A DNA stretch of 56,926 bases from Pseudoneurospora amorphoporcata (taxonomy: Eukaryota; Ascomycota; Sordariomycetes; Sordariales; Sordariaceae), in contig MU859278.1 in assembly GCA_033297205.1 (NCBI GenBank), forward strand, positions 1 to 56,926, in the 5' to 3' direction. A program made the translations under genes and the position numbers. Below the pieces are notes generated by a model, which ran no database searches, was not told the origin of the DNA, and saw only the letters and a list, made by a program, of their open reading frames with translations. The stretch's first letter is position 1; each line of letters begins with the position of its first letter. Below are positions 12,458-22,147 of the stretch, piece by piece.

Positions 12458-13098
12458 TGCAAGTCGGATAATCTTTACTTCAGCAACGCCAACAGCATCA
12501 AACAGGTAAGTAGTGCATCATTACAAAGCAAATGACATCAAATGCCAAAACTAAACTCCCACGTCTCATCATCACCTCAAATCCCGCACCCACCGCGGCC
12601 AAGAAATCAAATGTCCCTTTTGCCCCAACAGCTACGCAACTGCCACAGGCATGACCCACCACCTCGAAAGCATCAGCTGTCGCAACGCCCCCTCTCCTTA
12701 AACCGGGACTCCATCTACAAGTTCGTCCGCTCGAAGGACCCTGGCGGTTTAATCTCCAAGAACCTCGTCGGGTGGGAGGGAACCTTCGACACCACCTACA
12801 CCTGCACCGACCGAGCCCGGAACAGTGGAACGGGCGTCAGTGGGAGTGGCTACCTACCTCTGTCACAGGATGGTTTGGGACGTTCCACGGGTTGGACCAG
12901 CATCTGAATTCGCCCGCTCACCAACAGAACCTGTATCCATGTCCTAATCGTCGCGGAAATTGTCGTCAGGACTTCAAGACGCTGGCTGCTATTATCAACC
13001 ATCTTGAGAGCGAGAAGTGCGGGGCTATGCGGTTTTTTGAGCAGGTGCAGGGGGAGGTTCATGGGATGGTTAATGGGAGCCGGTTGATTGGGTGTTGA
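12458..13098 (+). pseudogene. decayed tandem copy of the C2H2 finger gene
   Basis: This reads as the second part of the gene at 10359-11571: the end of finger four (CKSDNLYFSNANSIKQ), then CPFCPNSYATATGMTHHLES, then LNRDSIYKFVRSKDPGGLIS, then GLDQHLNSPAH and the last finger ending LIGC. It is broken. A donor-like GTAAGT follows SIKQ at the same place as intron 1 of the intact gene, but no AG lies directly before the next homologous codon (near 12570). The frame shifts around 12697-12705, where the unshifted frame meets TAA, and again near 12825 between the TDRA and WNGRQWEW segments. Fingers one to three are absent. An unusual set of extra introns is a less likely explanation. Confidence 0.75.
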
Positions 13099-13642
13099 GT
13101 TGGGTTTTGAATTGGATTGTTGGATGCTGGGCAGGCAGCTACTGGGTTATATACAGCTTCGTTGGAAGGGAACGCGTTTTGGGAGTTTGGGGGCAATGTC
13201 TAGAAGTAGGGACTAACTGTCGGTTTTGTTGATGTTTTGCTGTGGCTGGCCATGTTCGTTATCCAGGATTATTATGAGTGTGGATTTAGGGCAGGTTGCC
13301 TTACACATGCTAGACGGTTGAGTTACGTATAGATAGGCCTTGGACATCAAAGTAGATGTATCTACCTATGTAGCTCTGCGACACCAGCGCCCACTCATTC
13401 CTTGTTGGGAACCGGAAATCACTTCCGTACTTGTATTGCCACCAATTCCAGCACCAATCTCATACATACATGTGACCAAATTGCCGTTGCAAATCTCCAG
13501 TCTCCATACAGCAACCGTGTTGTCCATTCAGATCGGAGACCGAAGACAAGAAGTAGTAATGCCCCGACTCCTGCGAGTTGTCTGCAACGAATATCTCTTG
13601 GCGTTTATAAGAGTTATTTCTGCAAATACTGTTAACTTCCAA
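13099..13642. other. intergenic, upstream of tRNA-Ala
   Basis: No gene or repeat recognised. Confidence 0.4.
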
Positions 13643-13733
13643 GGGCAATTGGTCTAGGGGTATGATTTTCGCTTCGCATTCCACAGATGCGCCTTATTGT
13701 GAAAGGTCACGGGTTCGAATCCTGTATTGTCCA
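13643..13733 (+). tRNA. tRNA-Ala(CGC) with 19-nt intron
   Basis: A full cloverleaf can be drawn. The acceptor GGGCAAT pairs with ATTGTCC and includes a G3-U70 wobble, the main alanine identity signal. The anticodon stem is TTCGC/GTGAA and the T arm ACGGG-TTCGAAT-CCTGT. The loop reads TT-CGC-A, then a 19-nt intron, then T. The intron contains TGCG, which pairs with CGCA of the anticodon, as in canonical nuclear pre-tRNAs. A T-run follows as Pol III terminator. The D arm (TGGTCTAGGGGTATGAT) looks like that of tRNA-Pro, so isotype was decided by anticodon and G3-U70. Confidence 0.85.
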
Positions 13734-14619
13734 ATCTTTTTGCATTTTGCCCCAAGACATAATAATTTTAATTTTTGCCTGGTTCTTCAACTTCGTGGCG
13801 GTAACGTTCTTTATTTTTGGCTTCTTGTATGTATGTCCTGTCATTCAAGGCCGGGCTTGGTCAGGTCAACAGGAGATCTATCAGCAAGACCATGGAAAAA
13901 AGAAGCCCGAAACTGAATAATGGTGATATTCAATGGCTTTGGTTTGATATTCGATAATGTCAGGCAAATGTATCGCACATTGGGTTACAGGGCGACTCTC
14001 ATCTTGATTGAACAGCAAGCCTCAATACCAATGGGGAAAGGGAACAACCAGATCGTTTGTAAATAATAAGACCCATTGATAAGAATTCGGTCAATCACCA
14101 TCGTCACATCAATGCATGTTTCATCAGGTAGCGTAGCGATCGAGTTCATCTCTTCTTATGTTCATACGTGGACTGCCGCGTTGAGTAATCCACCGCTTTC
14201 CTTCCCTTGCTAATTATATACTGTACAACACTAATCCATCCATGTATCCATACGTCGTTCATTCCCAAGAACCGACTATCGTACAAGTCCTCCTGGCTGT
14301 CTTTCAAGTCCAAGAGAGAAGTGGTATCTCCATCCCGCATACACACAATCTACCCGATCCCACCCAACCCATCCCAGATTATAGATCATTCAAACGGCAT
14401 ATTTTCAGCAACAAAGAAAGAAAAAGAGAAAAAATCAACGAGAAACCCAACCCAACCCAAAGTCTTGTTTAAGGAGGACCCCTTTTTTGTCATGCATGCA
14501 ACAAAAACCCATACCCACGGAACACTTAAGCCTCCTTAACCGTTTCCCCTGCCCACTCTCCACCGGCCTGATATCATCACTACCCACCCCGCTCGCGCTA
14601 AAGCTTCCCTTCTCCTCGC
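13734..14619. other. intergenic between tRNA-Ala and permease stop
   Basis: Probably contains the 3' untranslated region of the permease gene. A 77-codon hydrophobic open frame that overlaps the tRNA was not accepted as a gene. Confidence 0.4.
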
Positions 14620-16389
14620 TCAACACGCCCACGCCTGCCGCCCCGCGGCCCCCTCCTTGGTGGAGTGGGAAAGCGCCACGCCGGTAGGCAAGCCCTCGAC
14701 GCTCTGGTCATCGATATCCTCATACTCAAAGGGGATGATCAAGTTCAAGAACATGGTGAACAGCGCGGTAACAGCAAAGCCGGTCTCCATGATGAGCTCG
14801 ATGGCGTCAAGGAAGCCCTGGAGCGACTTGTTGTTGCCGCTGTAAGTGAAGAAAGTGGCGAAGTAGGTGGGCACAAGGGTGGCGCCGTAGCCGAGGGCGA
14901 GGCCCGCCGTAAGGACGAAGCGGTTGCGGCGGTTGAAGGGCACGCCGCGGGTGATGATGGCGATGCCGGAGACGGCGACGGAGGTGAAGAGGAAGGTGGT
15001 CATGCCGCCGATGACGGAGGCGGGAATGGCGACGAGCGAGGCGGCGAACTTGGAGAAGATGCCCATGATGATGAGGAAGCAGCAGCAGCAGAAGCCGGCG
15101 GTGCGGTTGGCGCATCGGGTCAGGGCGATGACGCCGTTGTTCTGAGCGAAGGTTGTCATGGGCGTGATGGTGCACAAGGCGGCGAGGATGCCGTTGATGC
15201 CGTCCGCTAACACACCACCCTGCACACGGCTCTCGTAGACCTCGCCCTCGACTTCCAGGCGGGAGACGTCGCAGGTGGCGGTGATGTCGCCGACGGCCTC
15301 GCAGGCGCAGACCAAGTAGACGGCTAGCAAGGGTAATACGAGTGGACCGTATACCGTGAGCTTGAAGGTATGCACCCACATGAAGGAAGCAACAGGAGCG
15401 GCGTCGATGCTAGTGCGGTCAAAGTAGCCGCAGGCGGCAGCGACGATGCAGCCGACGAGCAGGCCGAGGATGACGCTGGTGGACTTCATAATGGGCGAAC
15501 CGAAGCGCTCGCAGAGGATGATGGTGACGAAGACGAGGAAGCCCAGACCCAAGTACTCGGCCGAGCCCCAGGGGAGAGCGTGAGGGGCGCCGACGTTGGG
15601 ACACACCATGTACTCGGGGAGGGGGTTGGCGTCGGCACAAGAGCCGGCACCGCCGGCCCAGTTCTGGAAGCCGGACTTGATCAAGCTGATGCCGATGAGC
15701 ATGACGGTGGGACCGGTGACGATGGGCGGGAACATGCGCAGCATGTACTTGGGGGGCAGGAAGGAGAGCAGGACTTCGAGCAGGGCGCAGACGGCAGCTG
15801 TGCCAAGAATGGCGCCGTAACCGTCGGGACAGGGCAGGCGGGTGCCGTCTTCGGCGACGGGGCACATGCCGTTGGCGTACATCTGGTTGAAGCCACCGAT
15901 GGCGACGGGGATGATGGAGAAGGAGATGCCGACGACGGAGATCAGACCAGTGCCGAGGTAGTAGGGCGTCTTCAGGATGCGGAACCGGGCTATTTGGATC
16001 ATGGACAGCAGGCCGGAGACGATGAGGGCGCTTGAGACGAGATATTGCGAGTGTTGGGCAGTAAAGTTGGCACCAGCTCCTCCGGCAAGCATGATGGGGG
16101 GAGTGATGATGCCAGCCAACATGGCAAGAGAGTGCTGGAAACCGAGGATGAGAGCGAGGAGGACGGGCATCTTGTCGTTGAGGCCGAAGAAGACGGCGGG
16201 CCTGTTGATCTTCCTCATGAAGGGCAGGTTGGGCCTGAAGAGAAAGCCATAATCATAGTCGCCTAGCCATCCATCCTTGGTGCAAAAGGTATGAGTGAGG
16301 GTTCGTGTGAAGCCAGTCACTCGGTCGCCGATGGTCCTCTTTGGTATCGCATGAGGAGCGATGTGGGAGGGACCCTGGTCCTCATCCAT
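14620..16389 (-). CDS. purine/urate-xanthine permease, NAT (NCS2) family
   Basis: A plasma-membrane H+ symporter expected to import uric acid and xanthine, like Aspergillus UapA/UapC. It is one exon of 589 residues, the family length. Key family landmarks are present: QH in the first membrane segment (residues 85-86, GFQHSLAML), the TGPTVMLIGISLIKSGFQNW region of segment eight, and the NAT signature QNNGVIALTRCANR (about residues 415-428), which matches [QEP]-N-x-G-x4-T-[RKG]. About a dozen to fourteen hydrophobic segments are visible. The N-terminal cytosolic tail contains DYDYGFLF, also typical of fungal members. Two GATA sites upstream suggest nitrogen control. Substrate choice within purines is inferred. 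Confidence 0.93.
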   Translation of the reverse strand: MDEDQGPSHIAPHAIPKRTIGDRVTGFTRTLTHTFCTKDGWLGDYDYGFLFRPNLPFMRKINRPAVFFGLNDKMPVLLALILGFQHSLAMLAGIITPPIMLAGGAGANFTAQHSQYLVSSALIVSGLLSMIQIARFRILKTPYYLGTGLISVVGISFSIIPVAIGGFNQMYANGMCPVAEDGTRLPCPDGYGAILGTAAVCALLEVLLSFLPPKYMLRMFPPIVTGPTVMLIGISLIKSGFQNWAGGAGSCADANPLPEYMVCPNVGAPHALPWGSAEYLGLGFLVFVTIILCERFGSPIMKSTSVILGLLVGCIVAAACGYFDRTSIDAAPVASFMWVHTFKLTVYGPLVLPLLAVYLVCACEAVGDITATCDVSRLEVEGEVYESRVQGGVLADGINGILAALCTITPMTTFAQNNGVIALTRCANRTAGFCCCCFLIIMGIFSKFAASLVAIPASVIGGMTTFLFTSVAVSGIAIITRGVPFNRRNRFVLTAGLALGYGATLVPTYFATFFTYSGNNKSLQGFLDAIELIMETGFAVTALFTMFLNLIIPFEYEDIDDQSVEGLPTGVALSHSTKEGAAGRQAWAC

Positions 16390-16957
16390 GGCTGCGGTGT
16401 TGTGACGAGGTGTCGTGAGGGTGTTTCAACCCTACGATTTGAGTCTCAATGGGTTGTCGGAAGGGGGGTTATTGTCGATGGCAATGGTGGTGATGGTGGT
16501 TGATATATAGGATGATGACTCGGAGCCGCCGACGATGGGGACGGAATGGGTGAGGGCCAATTGAAGACGGCGACAATGAGATGAAACTACAGAATCGAGG
16601 ATGACTGGAATGCGGCACCGGGATGGTGATATATCGTTTCTTGATTGAAGGCGGCGGGGGCAATCAACAAATGCGTCCAGACGGACGCGGTGCCCCCCCT
16701 GCCCGAACTGCGAAAGGAGGAGGAAAGATTCTCTCGCCGCCCTGAGTGCGTAAAATACTTTTGTCGAGTGCTCGTACGGGGCAACGGCGGGCCCATTATA
16801 CGTAGAACGGGTCCTGTTACGGAGCCAGGAACGCAGTGAGAGTCAATCTTATCGGCGGCCGGGTCCACTGCACCACCCCCAGATAAGCAATCGCCCTACA
16901 CGCTAAACCATCAACGCTAGCACAACTTAGGTAGGTAGTGTCGTGGCCGCTAGGTGA
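16390..16957. other. promoter region of the purine permease
   Basis: No gene. Several GATA/TATC cores are present, near 16498, 16630, 16849 and 16881; the last two fit the full HGATAR consensus. Confidence 0.5.
16849..16887. promoter_or_regulatory. paired GATA-factor sites (NIT2/AreA type)
   Basis: TTATC at 16849-16853 (GATAA on the other strand) and AGATAAG at 16881-16887 lie in opposite orientation about 30 bp apart, some 460-500 bp upstream of the permease start. NIT2/AreA factors are known to favour closely spaced pairs and to activate purine-uptake genes. Occupancy is inferred. Confidence 0.45.
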
Positions 16958-16959
16958 TA

Positions 16960-17236
16960 CCCGTGCCACGCCCCCACTTTTTCGGTTCTCGTTAACTCGC
17001 ACCCCCTAAAGTGGGTGCTTACGACCAGTGCGGCTAACCCAGTACAACAGCTACGCACATGTAAAAATGAGATTATATTCAAGTACCCCTTCTTAACACT
17101 CTTTTCTCGCTGCCTAGTCCATATACTTTATATAGCTGGAGTTTTCCGTTGTGCTGGGTTGGCCGTACTGGTCGTAAGCACCTACTTTAGGGGGTGCGAG
17201 TTAACGAGAACCGAAAAAGTGGGGGCGTGGCACGGG
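16960..17236. mobile_element. 277-bp MITE with 89-bp inverted repeats, TA target duplication
   Basis: Terminal inverted repeats at 16960-17048 and 17148-17236 begin CCCGTGCCACGCCCCCAC and match at 85 of 89 positions by my count. All four mismatches are transitions. TA lies on both sides (16958-16959 and 17237-17238), the target used by Tc1/mariner transposases. The 99-bp centre has no coding frame, so the element is non-autonomous. No parent transposase is in this window. Confidence 0.88.
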
Positions 17237-17238
17237 TA

Positions 17239-19388
17239 GGGACGGCAAGTGATATCATTGATACCGATTGTCGCTTGACCTGCTTTACCTGATTACTGCT
17301 TCTCACCTTTGTTGCATATCCAAACAACTAAATCAAAGCACAGCTGGACATCATCAACACAAAGCCACCCATCCCCGGAACCAGCCGACGACCCGACGGA
17401 TTGAAGTCCGGCAACCATTACGCCCAGAGCCGTCTCGACTCTTGGGTCCGTCGTTTGGGACACATGGACTTTGCCGATTGCAACGGTGATGAGGTCAAAG
17501 AAGATCTTTTGGGTCCGTCTGCTGCATTGCTTGGACGATGCCATCAAGGGGATGTCGCCGGGTCCCTGCATGCCCTTCTTTAGAGTCGCGGGATCTAACT
17601 TCACGACTGTAACGATACTTTCGTGATTTCCATCTCGCCTCGTCGTCGTCGTCGTCGTCTGAGATGGTGTTGAGCTTTTCGTAAAAAGGTTCAGCTGTCC
17701 ATTCTCAGGCATCATCAATACCGTAGAAAATCTCACGACATCCCGTCCACGGCCGATACCGCTCTCGCCACCCGGACGGCTCCTTGAACAGCTTTCATCA
17801 ATCCAAAGGGTCAGGTAGTTGCATCAACTTCGACCTTTCCCTCTCATCTTAGGCATCAAGTGTCAAGACCTTTCCATGTCTTCATGAACAACACCACTTA
17901 CCAACAAGAACAACAACAACGGTCTCGGCCCTCCTTGCTGTTCAGCTTTCAAGTCTGCTCAGTCCCGAGGTAACTCCAAATCCCAAGTCAGAAAGTTCCA
18001 AGGGTGCCCTTATGCACCTCATGCAATAGGCGTGGGGGGCACATTGGTGCATTGCGGAGAAACACCCTATCAACCATTCCAAACCATTCCCATCTCCTCG
18101 CCTAATCCTCTCTGAGCCTCTCACGTGCCTCTTGTGCCTTGCTGTCCCCAAACCATCGAATCCCGAGCGGAACTCAAAATGAGGAGAAGTGCCGAATGAG
18201 GAACGGAACATCAAAAACGGGAAGCTATCCTACCAAGTTCAGCACCGTTGCCTAGCGAGCCGACCTAGCCCAGACTCCTCGGCCGAAAGCGGATGAAGTC
18301 GCCGTCACAAACTCATTGGTGATGAAGGTAGGATAAGGCCAAACCGATGGTGGGAGAGCTGGCTAACCTTGCTAACGAGCTAACAAATCAGTCAATTCAG
18401 TCAGTAATAAGAGAGCCTGTCTTACAAAGTCACCAAACTCACTTCTCCCAATCGTTGTTGGCTGAGGTTGGAGATAAGCAGCCCAGCCAACCCAACACCG
18501 GCCCCACCGGCTTGCCCAAATCAAGCAGATGGGACGAGATGATTGGTCAGTTTGGATGGCTACCATATCAGTGAGGCTTGGCCTGGCCCCGGTTGACAGG
18601 TTGACTGGTAGGCCTGCTCGGCCTGGTAGGTAAGTCTACAGTAAGTACACGTACACGGCCCGGAAGACTCCTTGCGAGAGAGCCTTTGGGTGTAGAGTAT
18701 CAGTGGTGTCTAGGTACGTCCGGCATGTGGCGGACGGACGGACGGGACGGAGACGGTCGGGTGTCTCCGATGTCCTATCCTTCAGTTCTTGTCTGCGTGA
18801 GACTGTCATTGCTGACGGGAGTGGTTTTGCAGGTAGTTCTGAGCAGCTTTTTTTGATTGTGTTGTCAGGGCTTCAGCCTTGGCTAGACTGAAGTATGATT
18901 GATTGACCAAACAGAATCCGGTCATCCTATAATGGTGCTCTTGACGCAAAGTTGTGTCAATGTTAGGCTCTTTTGTTGCGAAAAACGTGGAAGTCTGGTC
19001 CTCCTGGGAAGACATCGCAGACTCACCTAATCCGCGATATTCCCAATCTGGACGGTGTCCACCGAATGATGACACATCCGCTAGCTTCGTTACTGTGGTA
19101 TTCAGGAGAGTGGAACTTGTAAGTAAATACCCCTGACTCCTTTTGACCTGCTACCTACTCTGCTAGTGAGTGATACTTTGGTGGGTTGGGCTAGAAAGGG
19201 TCCACAAGTCAAGGGGAGCGTTGAAACCTCTCTTTGTTACCACTACCGGTGAATCGAGATCATATTAGGGGGTTGTGGGAGTGGAAAAGTTGAAGCCTCC
19301 CGCTGGGCAAAGTTTCTCGATTCTTTCTTAGTCTGAACATTACCTAGTCAGTCTTTGCCATCTCTCCCTTCCTTCCATCTACCTGGTC
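17239..19388. other. intergenic, no supported gene
   Basis: About 2.1 kb. It contains a short CGT/ACG microsatellite near 17638-17660 within a 147-codon minus-strand open frame (17293-17736) that has no recognisable domain. The rest shows no coding frame, tRNA or clear repeat. It probably includes the 3' region of the gene ending at 19389. Confidence 0.4.
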
Positions 19389-21530
19389 TCAAGTAGACCT
19401 TCTCCGACCGAATGAGCAATCCGACAATGAAAACCAGAGCCCGGAGCTAGGTACTGACAATGGTATAATGAGTGTCAGTCCTTGACAGAGATCTGACACA
19501 GCGACCTGAGTGCGGAGTATGCACTCTCGAAATATTCCTGGCTCACTCTGGTTGTTTCTTAGGGGGTGCGGACCCATCGCCACGGTGCTCCCGCTCGGTA
19601 CCTTTCTTCTGCTTGTCATTCTGGGAAGCCACGATCTCTTCCCGCCTTTTTTGGGGCATACATCAAGTGTCGAAGCCTTCAGTTGCTTCTCATACTCATC
19701 AAGCGCCAGTTGCAAACGAAGTTCCTCAGACAAATGAAACCGCGCATTGTTCTCGCGAGCAAACTCTTTCAGCTGCTCCACTCCCTTGCCACGGAGCTTC
19801 AGCTCAGCGAGGTGCTCCCTGTACATCTTCCGAGCATGCTGCGCCTGGTACATGAAGAGAATCTTCTTGTGCTTCTCCACGCGGAATACGCTGCGCTGCA
19901 TCCACGTTCTCCACATAAGCTCGTACAGTCGCTCTGAATCTATTCGTTTGATGTTGAACGGGTTTGCGACTGCCCACTCACGCATCCTCTCCGGCATGTC
20001 GTCGATGCCGAAGAAGTTGTCGAGATTGGAGACGACGTCCGGAAGTAAGTAGTCGGTAACCAGGCGATCGTGTTCCTTCTCTATTTCTAGACGATGGAGG
20101 AACGAACCTCTGCGCTCCCAGGTCTCGTGAAGACGTAGCAGGGCGTGCTCTCTCTTAATCCCAGACATGGAATGGCTGTCAGCAGCTTTATATAGGGCCG
20201 CTTTTGCTTCCTCGAATGTCGTTTGTTTGCTGATTTCCGATGTAGAGTACGTGGTCCCGGCTATTTCTTGCCAATCTAGCCATAGCAAGGTCTCTTTACT
20301 GGCAACTCGCCCATGCATGCTCTTGAGATCGAGCTGATTGTCTACCCAACTGTAGGCTTCATCGCGCGGATGACCAAGGGTCTTCTGTCGCTGATATGCA
20401 ATAGCACCATACAGATTGACGCCGGCCGGGTGCGCACGCGGAGCCTGGCAAAAAATGTGGAGGTACCATTTGAGTAAGAGCATATATCCCAATACGAACT
20501 GCTCAGCAACACCGCTGGAGACGGGCTTTGCTGGCTCTTTATCCAGCAGCAAAACAAGATCCAAGAAACCACGAGCTAGGGCCGAGCTAGTAACCTCCAG
20601 TCGCAAGAGTGAGCCACGACCCCAGGGGCAGAGAACAGCGGGGAGTGTCTGTGAGCCAGGCAAAATTCGTTTGAGCTGACCGACATTGTTGTTCCAGAGG
20701 CTGCTGTGAAGTGTGAGGCCAAAGGGGCTGTTGATCGACAGGTGTCTTGTCTTGGTGATAGCAGGCCACGAGTCCCGGTGCACGAGATCTTTCGGGAGCT
20801 TCATCCGGTGGGCTGGAGATCCAAACTTTCCCCTCCACCATTTTGGATTCGGTTCGCTTGTGCTTCCCGGAGCAGCTTGAAGCATGAGTTCTCTTTGGTT
20901 GGACCTCTGGCCTAGGAGAGCTGCGGTATACTCGGCTGATGGCTGCAGAAAAAGCCCGGGAGACAGCTGCGGTTCCTCAAAAGGAAATGGCTCATGAGGA
21001 ACTGGTGTCGCGTATGCCATCAGCATTCGAGCATTAGAACACAGAAACAAGGAAACGAGAGAAAAACCCCGGCTATGGGTAGTTCTCGTACCGAACCGTG
21101 TCCAGACCATCTTGTCAGCCAGCCAGGAGCAGTATGAATTCGAGATAGCGGACGGTGGCTTGTTGAGAGCCAGCAGTTGTCGGATTGTCTCATTGGTAGC
21201 AAGGTCGAAGAGAGCTTCAACAGCATCCGGATCACGTCTGGTGTCCTCCGTTACGAGCTCGGAGACAACTTGGTTGCGCCGCTCCTGAGTAGGAGTGGCA
21301 AGGGGGTCCAAAGATGGGGCTGGTAGTGCCTTTGAGGCATCTAAAGCCGATATTTCTTGGTGCGGAGTGATGACCGACAGTAGAGGTCGGTTGTCGATTC
21401 TTGCGAGATCTTGGATCAAGGTGGCGGCAAGAAAACTGAATGATATTGTTGCAGAAGGCAAATCGGGCATTGGTGGGAAGAGAGGAGCTAGCAGGATGCG
21501 ACTCGCATAGGCCATAGCATAAGTCAACAA
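19389..21530 (-). CDS. uncharacterised protein, 713 residues
   Basis: A long uninterrupted frame supports a real gene, but I do not recognise a family. The first 90 residues are mildly hydrophobic and could hold an organelle signal. The middle is globular, with tryptophan-rich segments (WWRGKF; LLKWYLHIFC). Around residues 520-640 the sequence turns charged and helical (RVEKHKKILFMYQAQHARKM; LKLRGKGVEQLKEFARENN) and probably forms coiled coil. The last 90 or so residues look less protein-like (KKGGKRSWLPRMTSRRK onward), so the true C-terminus may differ through an unseen intron. In-frame ATGs lie at codons 1 and 6; I kept the first. Confidence 0.6.
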   Translation of the reverse strand: MLTYAMAYASRILLAPLFPPMPDLPSATISFSFLAATLIQDLARIDNRPLLSVITPHQEISALDASKALPAPSLDPLATPTQERRNQVVSELVTEDTRRDPDAVEALFDLATNETIRQLLALNKPPSAISNSYCSWLADKMVWTRFGTRTTHSRGFSLVSLFLCSNARMLMAYATPVPHEPFPFEEPQLSPGLFLQPSAEYTAALLGQRSNQRELMLQAAPGSTSEPNPKWWRGKFGSPAHRMKLPKDLVHRDSWPAITKTRHLSINSPFGLTLHSSLWNNNVGQLKRILPGSQTLPAVLCPWGRGSLLRLEVTSSALARGFLDLVLLLDKEPAKPVSSGVAEQFVLGYMLLLKWYLHIFCQAPRAHPAGVNLYGAIAYQRQKTLGHPRDEAYSWVDNQLDLKSMHGRVASKETLLWLDWQEIAGTTYSTSEISKQTTFEEAKAALYKAADSHSMSGIKREHALLRLHETWERRGSFLHRLEIEKEHDRLVTDYLLPDVVSNLDNFFGIDDMPERMREWAVANPFNIKRIDSERLYELMWRTWMQRSVFRVEKHKKILFMYQAQHARKMYREHLAELKLRGKGVEQLKEFARENNARFHLSEELRLQLALDEYEKQLKASTLDVCPKKGGKRSWLPRMTSRRKVPSGSTVAMGPHPLRNNQSEPGIFRECILRTQVAVSDLCQGLTLIIPLSVPSSGLWFSLSDCSFGRRRST

Positions 21531-22147
21531 CTACCTACCTAGGTAGGAAGGCATGACCAGCCGGCATGGAATGAAAAAGTTTGATCCAGGGCTGCCCTGC
21601 ACTGCCGTCTGGCCGCGTCACTGAGAGCAGGTAAGTACGGTTGGTCGGTTGCCCGATTTGCCCTTCAACAGTTGTGGGCTGACGCGACTGGAGACTTCAA
21701 ACGAGGAAGGAGCTATCTTACGATTACCCCCACTTGCCTCCGGGCGCCACACAATGGCGCGGCCTACCAAGTGGATTTGAACAAAACTCTCCCGTCATTC
21801 ATTTCCAGTGGAGATGATGCAAACATCAACCACCCACCACTTCAATTTTGGCCTTAGGACCATTCACTATTGTCAGCATCGCGGACAAGGCACCTCGCTC
21901 TCACGCCTCATCGTTGCGGACTGGGACTGGGTGGTGCTGTCCAGTTCTCTCCCAGCAATATCTGCCCCGCGGATTTGCATCCTGGGACGGGCAGGCCACT
22001 GGAACTCGCAAACTGACGTAGGTTCACTCTTTTTACACTCTAGAGCCTTTTCTTGGAATATTGTAGCTTAAACAGGTCCACTGACAGTGGTAACTCTACA
22101 GCATATTCAACTCTCACACAAGGTCTAGTCAGAGTTGCTCCACGACG
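21531..22147. other. divergent promoter region
   Basis: Lies between the minus-strand gene above and the plus-strand zinc-knuckle gene, so it can serve both. A palindromic CCTACCTAGGTAGG motif sits at about 21533-21546. No coding frame. Confidence 0.45.

Noticed and set aside
13687..13920. 77-codon hydrophobic open frame
   Set aside because: It starts inside the tRNA-Ala gene and its hydrophobicity comes from a T-rich flank.
17293..17736. 147-codon minus-strand open frame with a poly-threonine stretch
   Set aside because: Codon use is mildly coding-like, but there is no domain, signal or splice support; a real gene is possible yet unproven.
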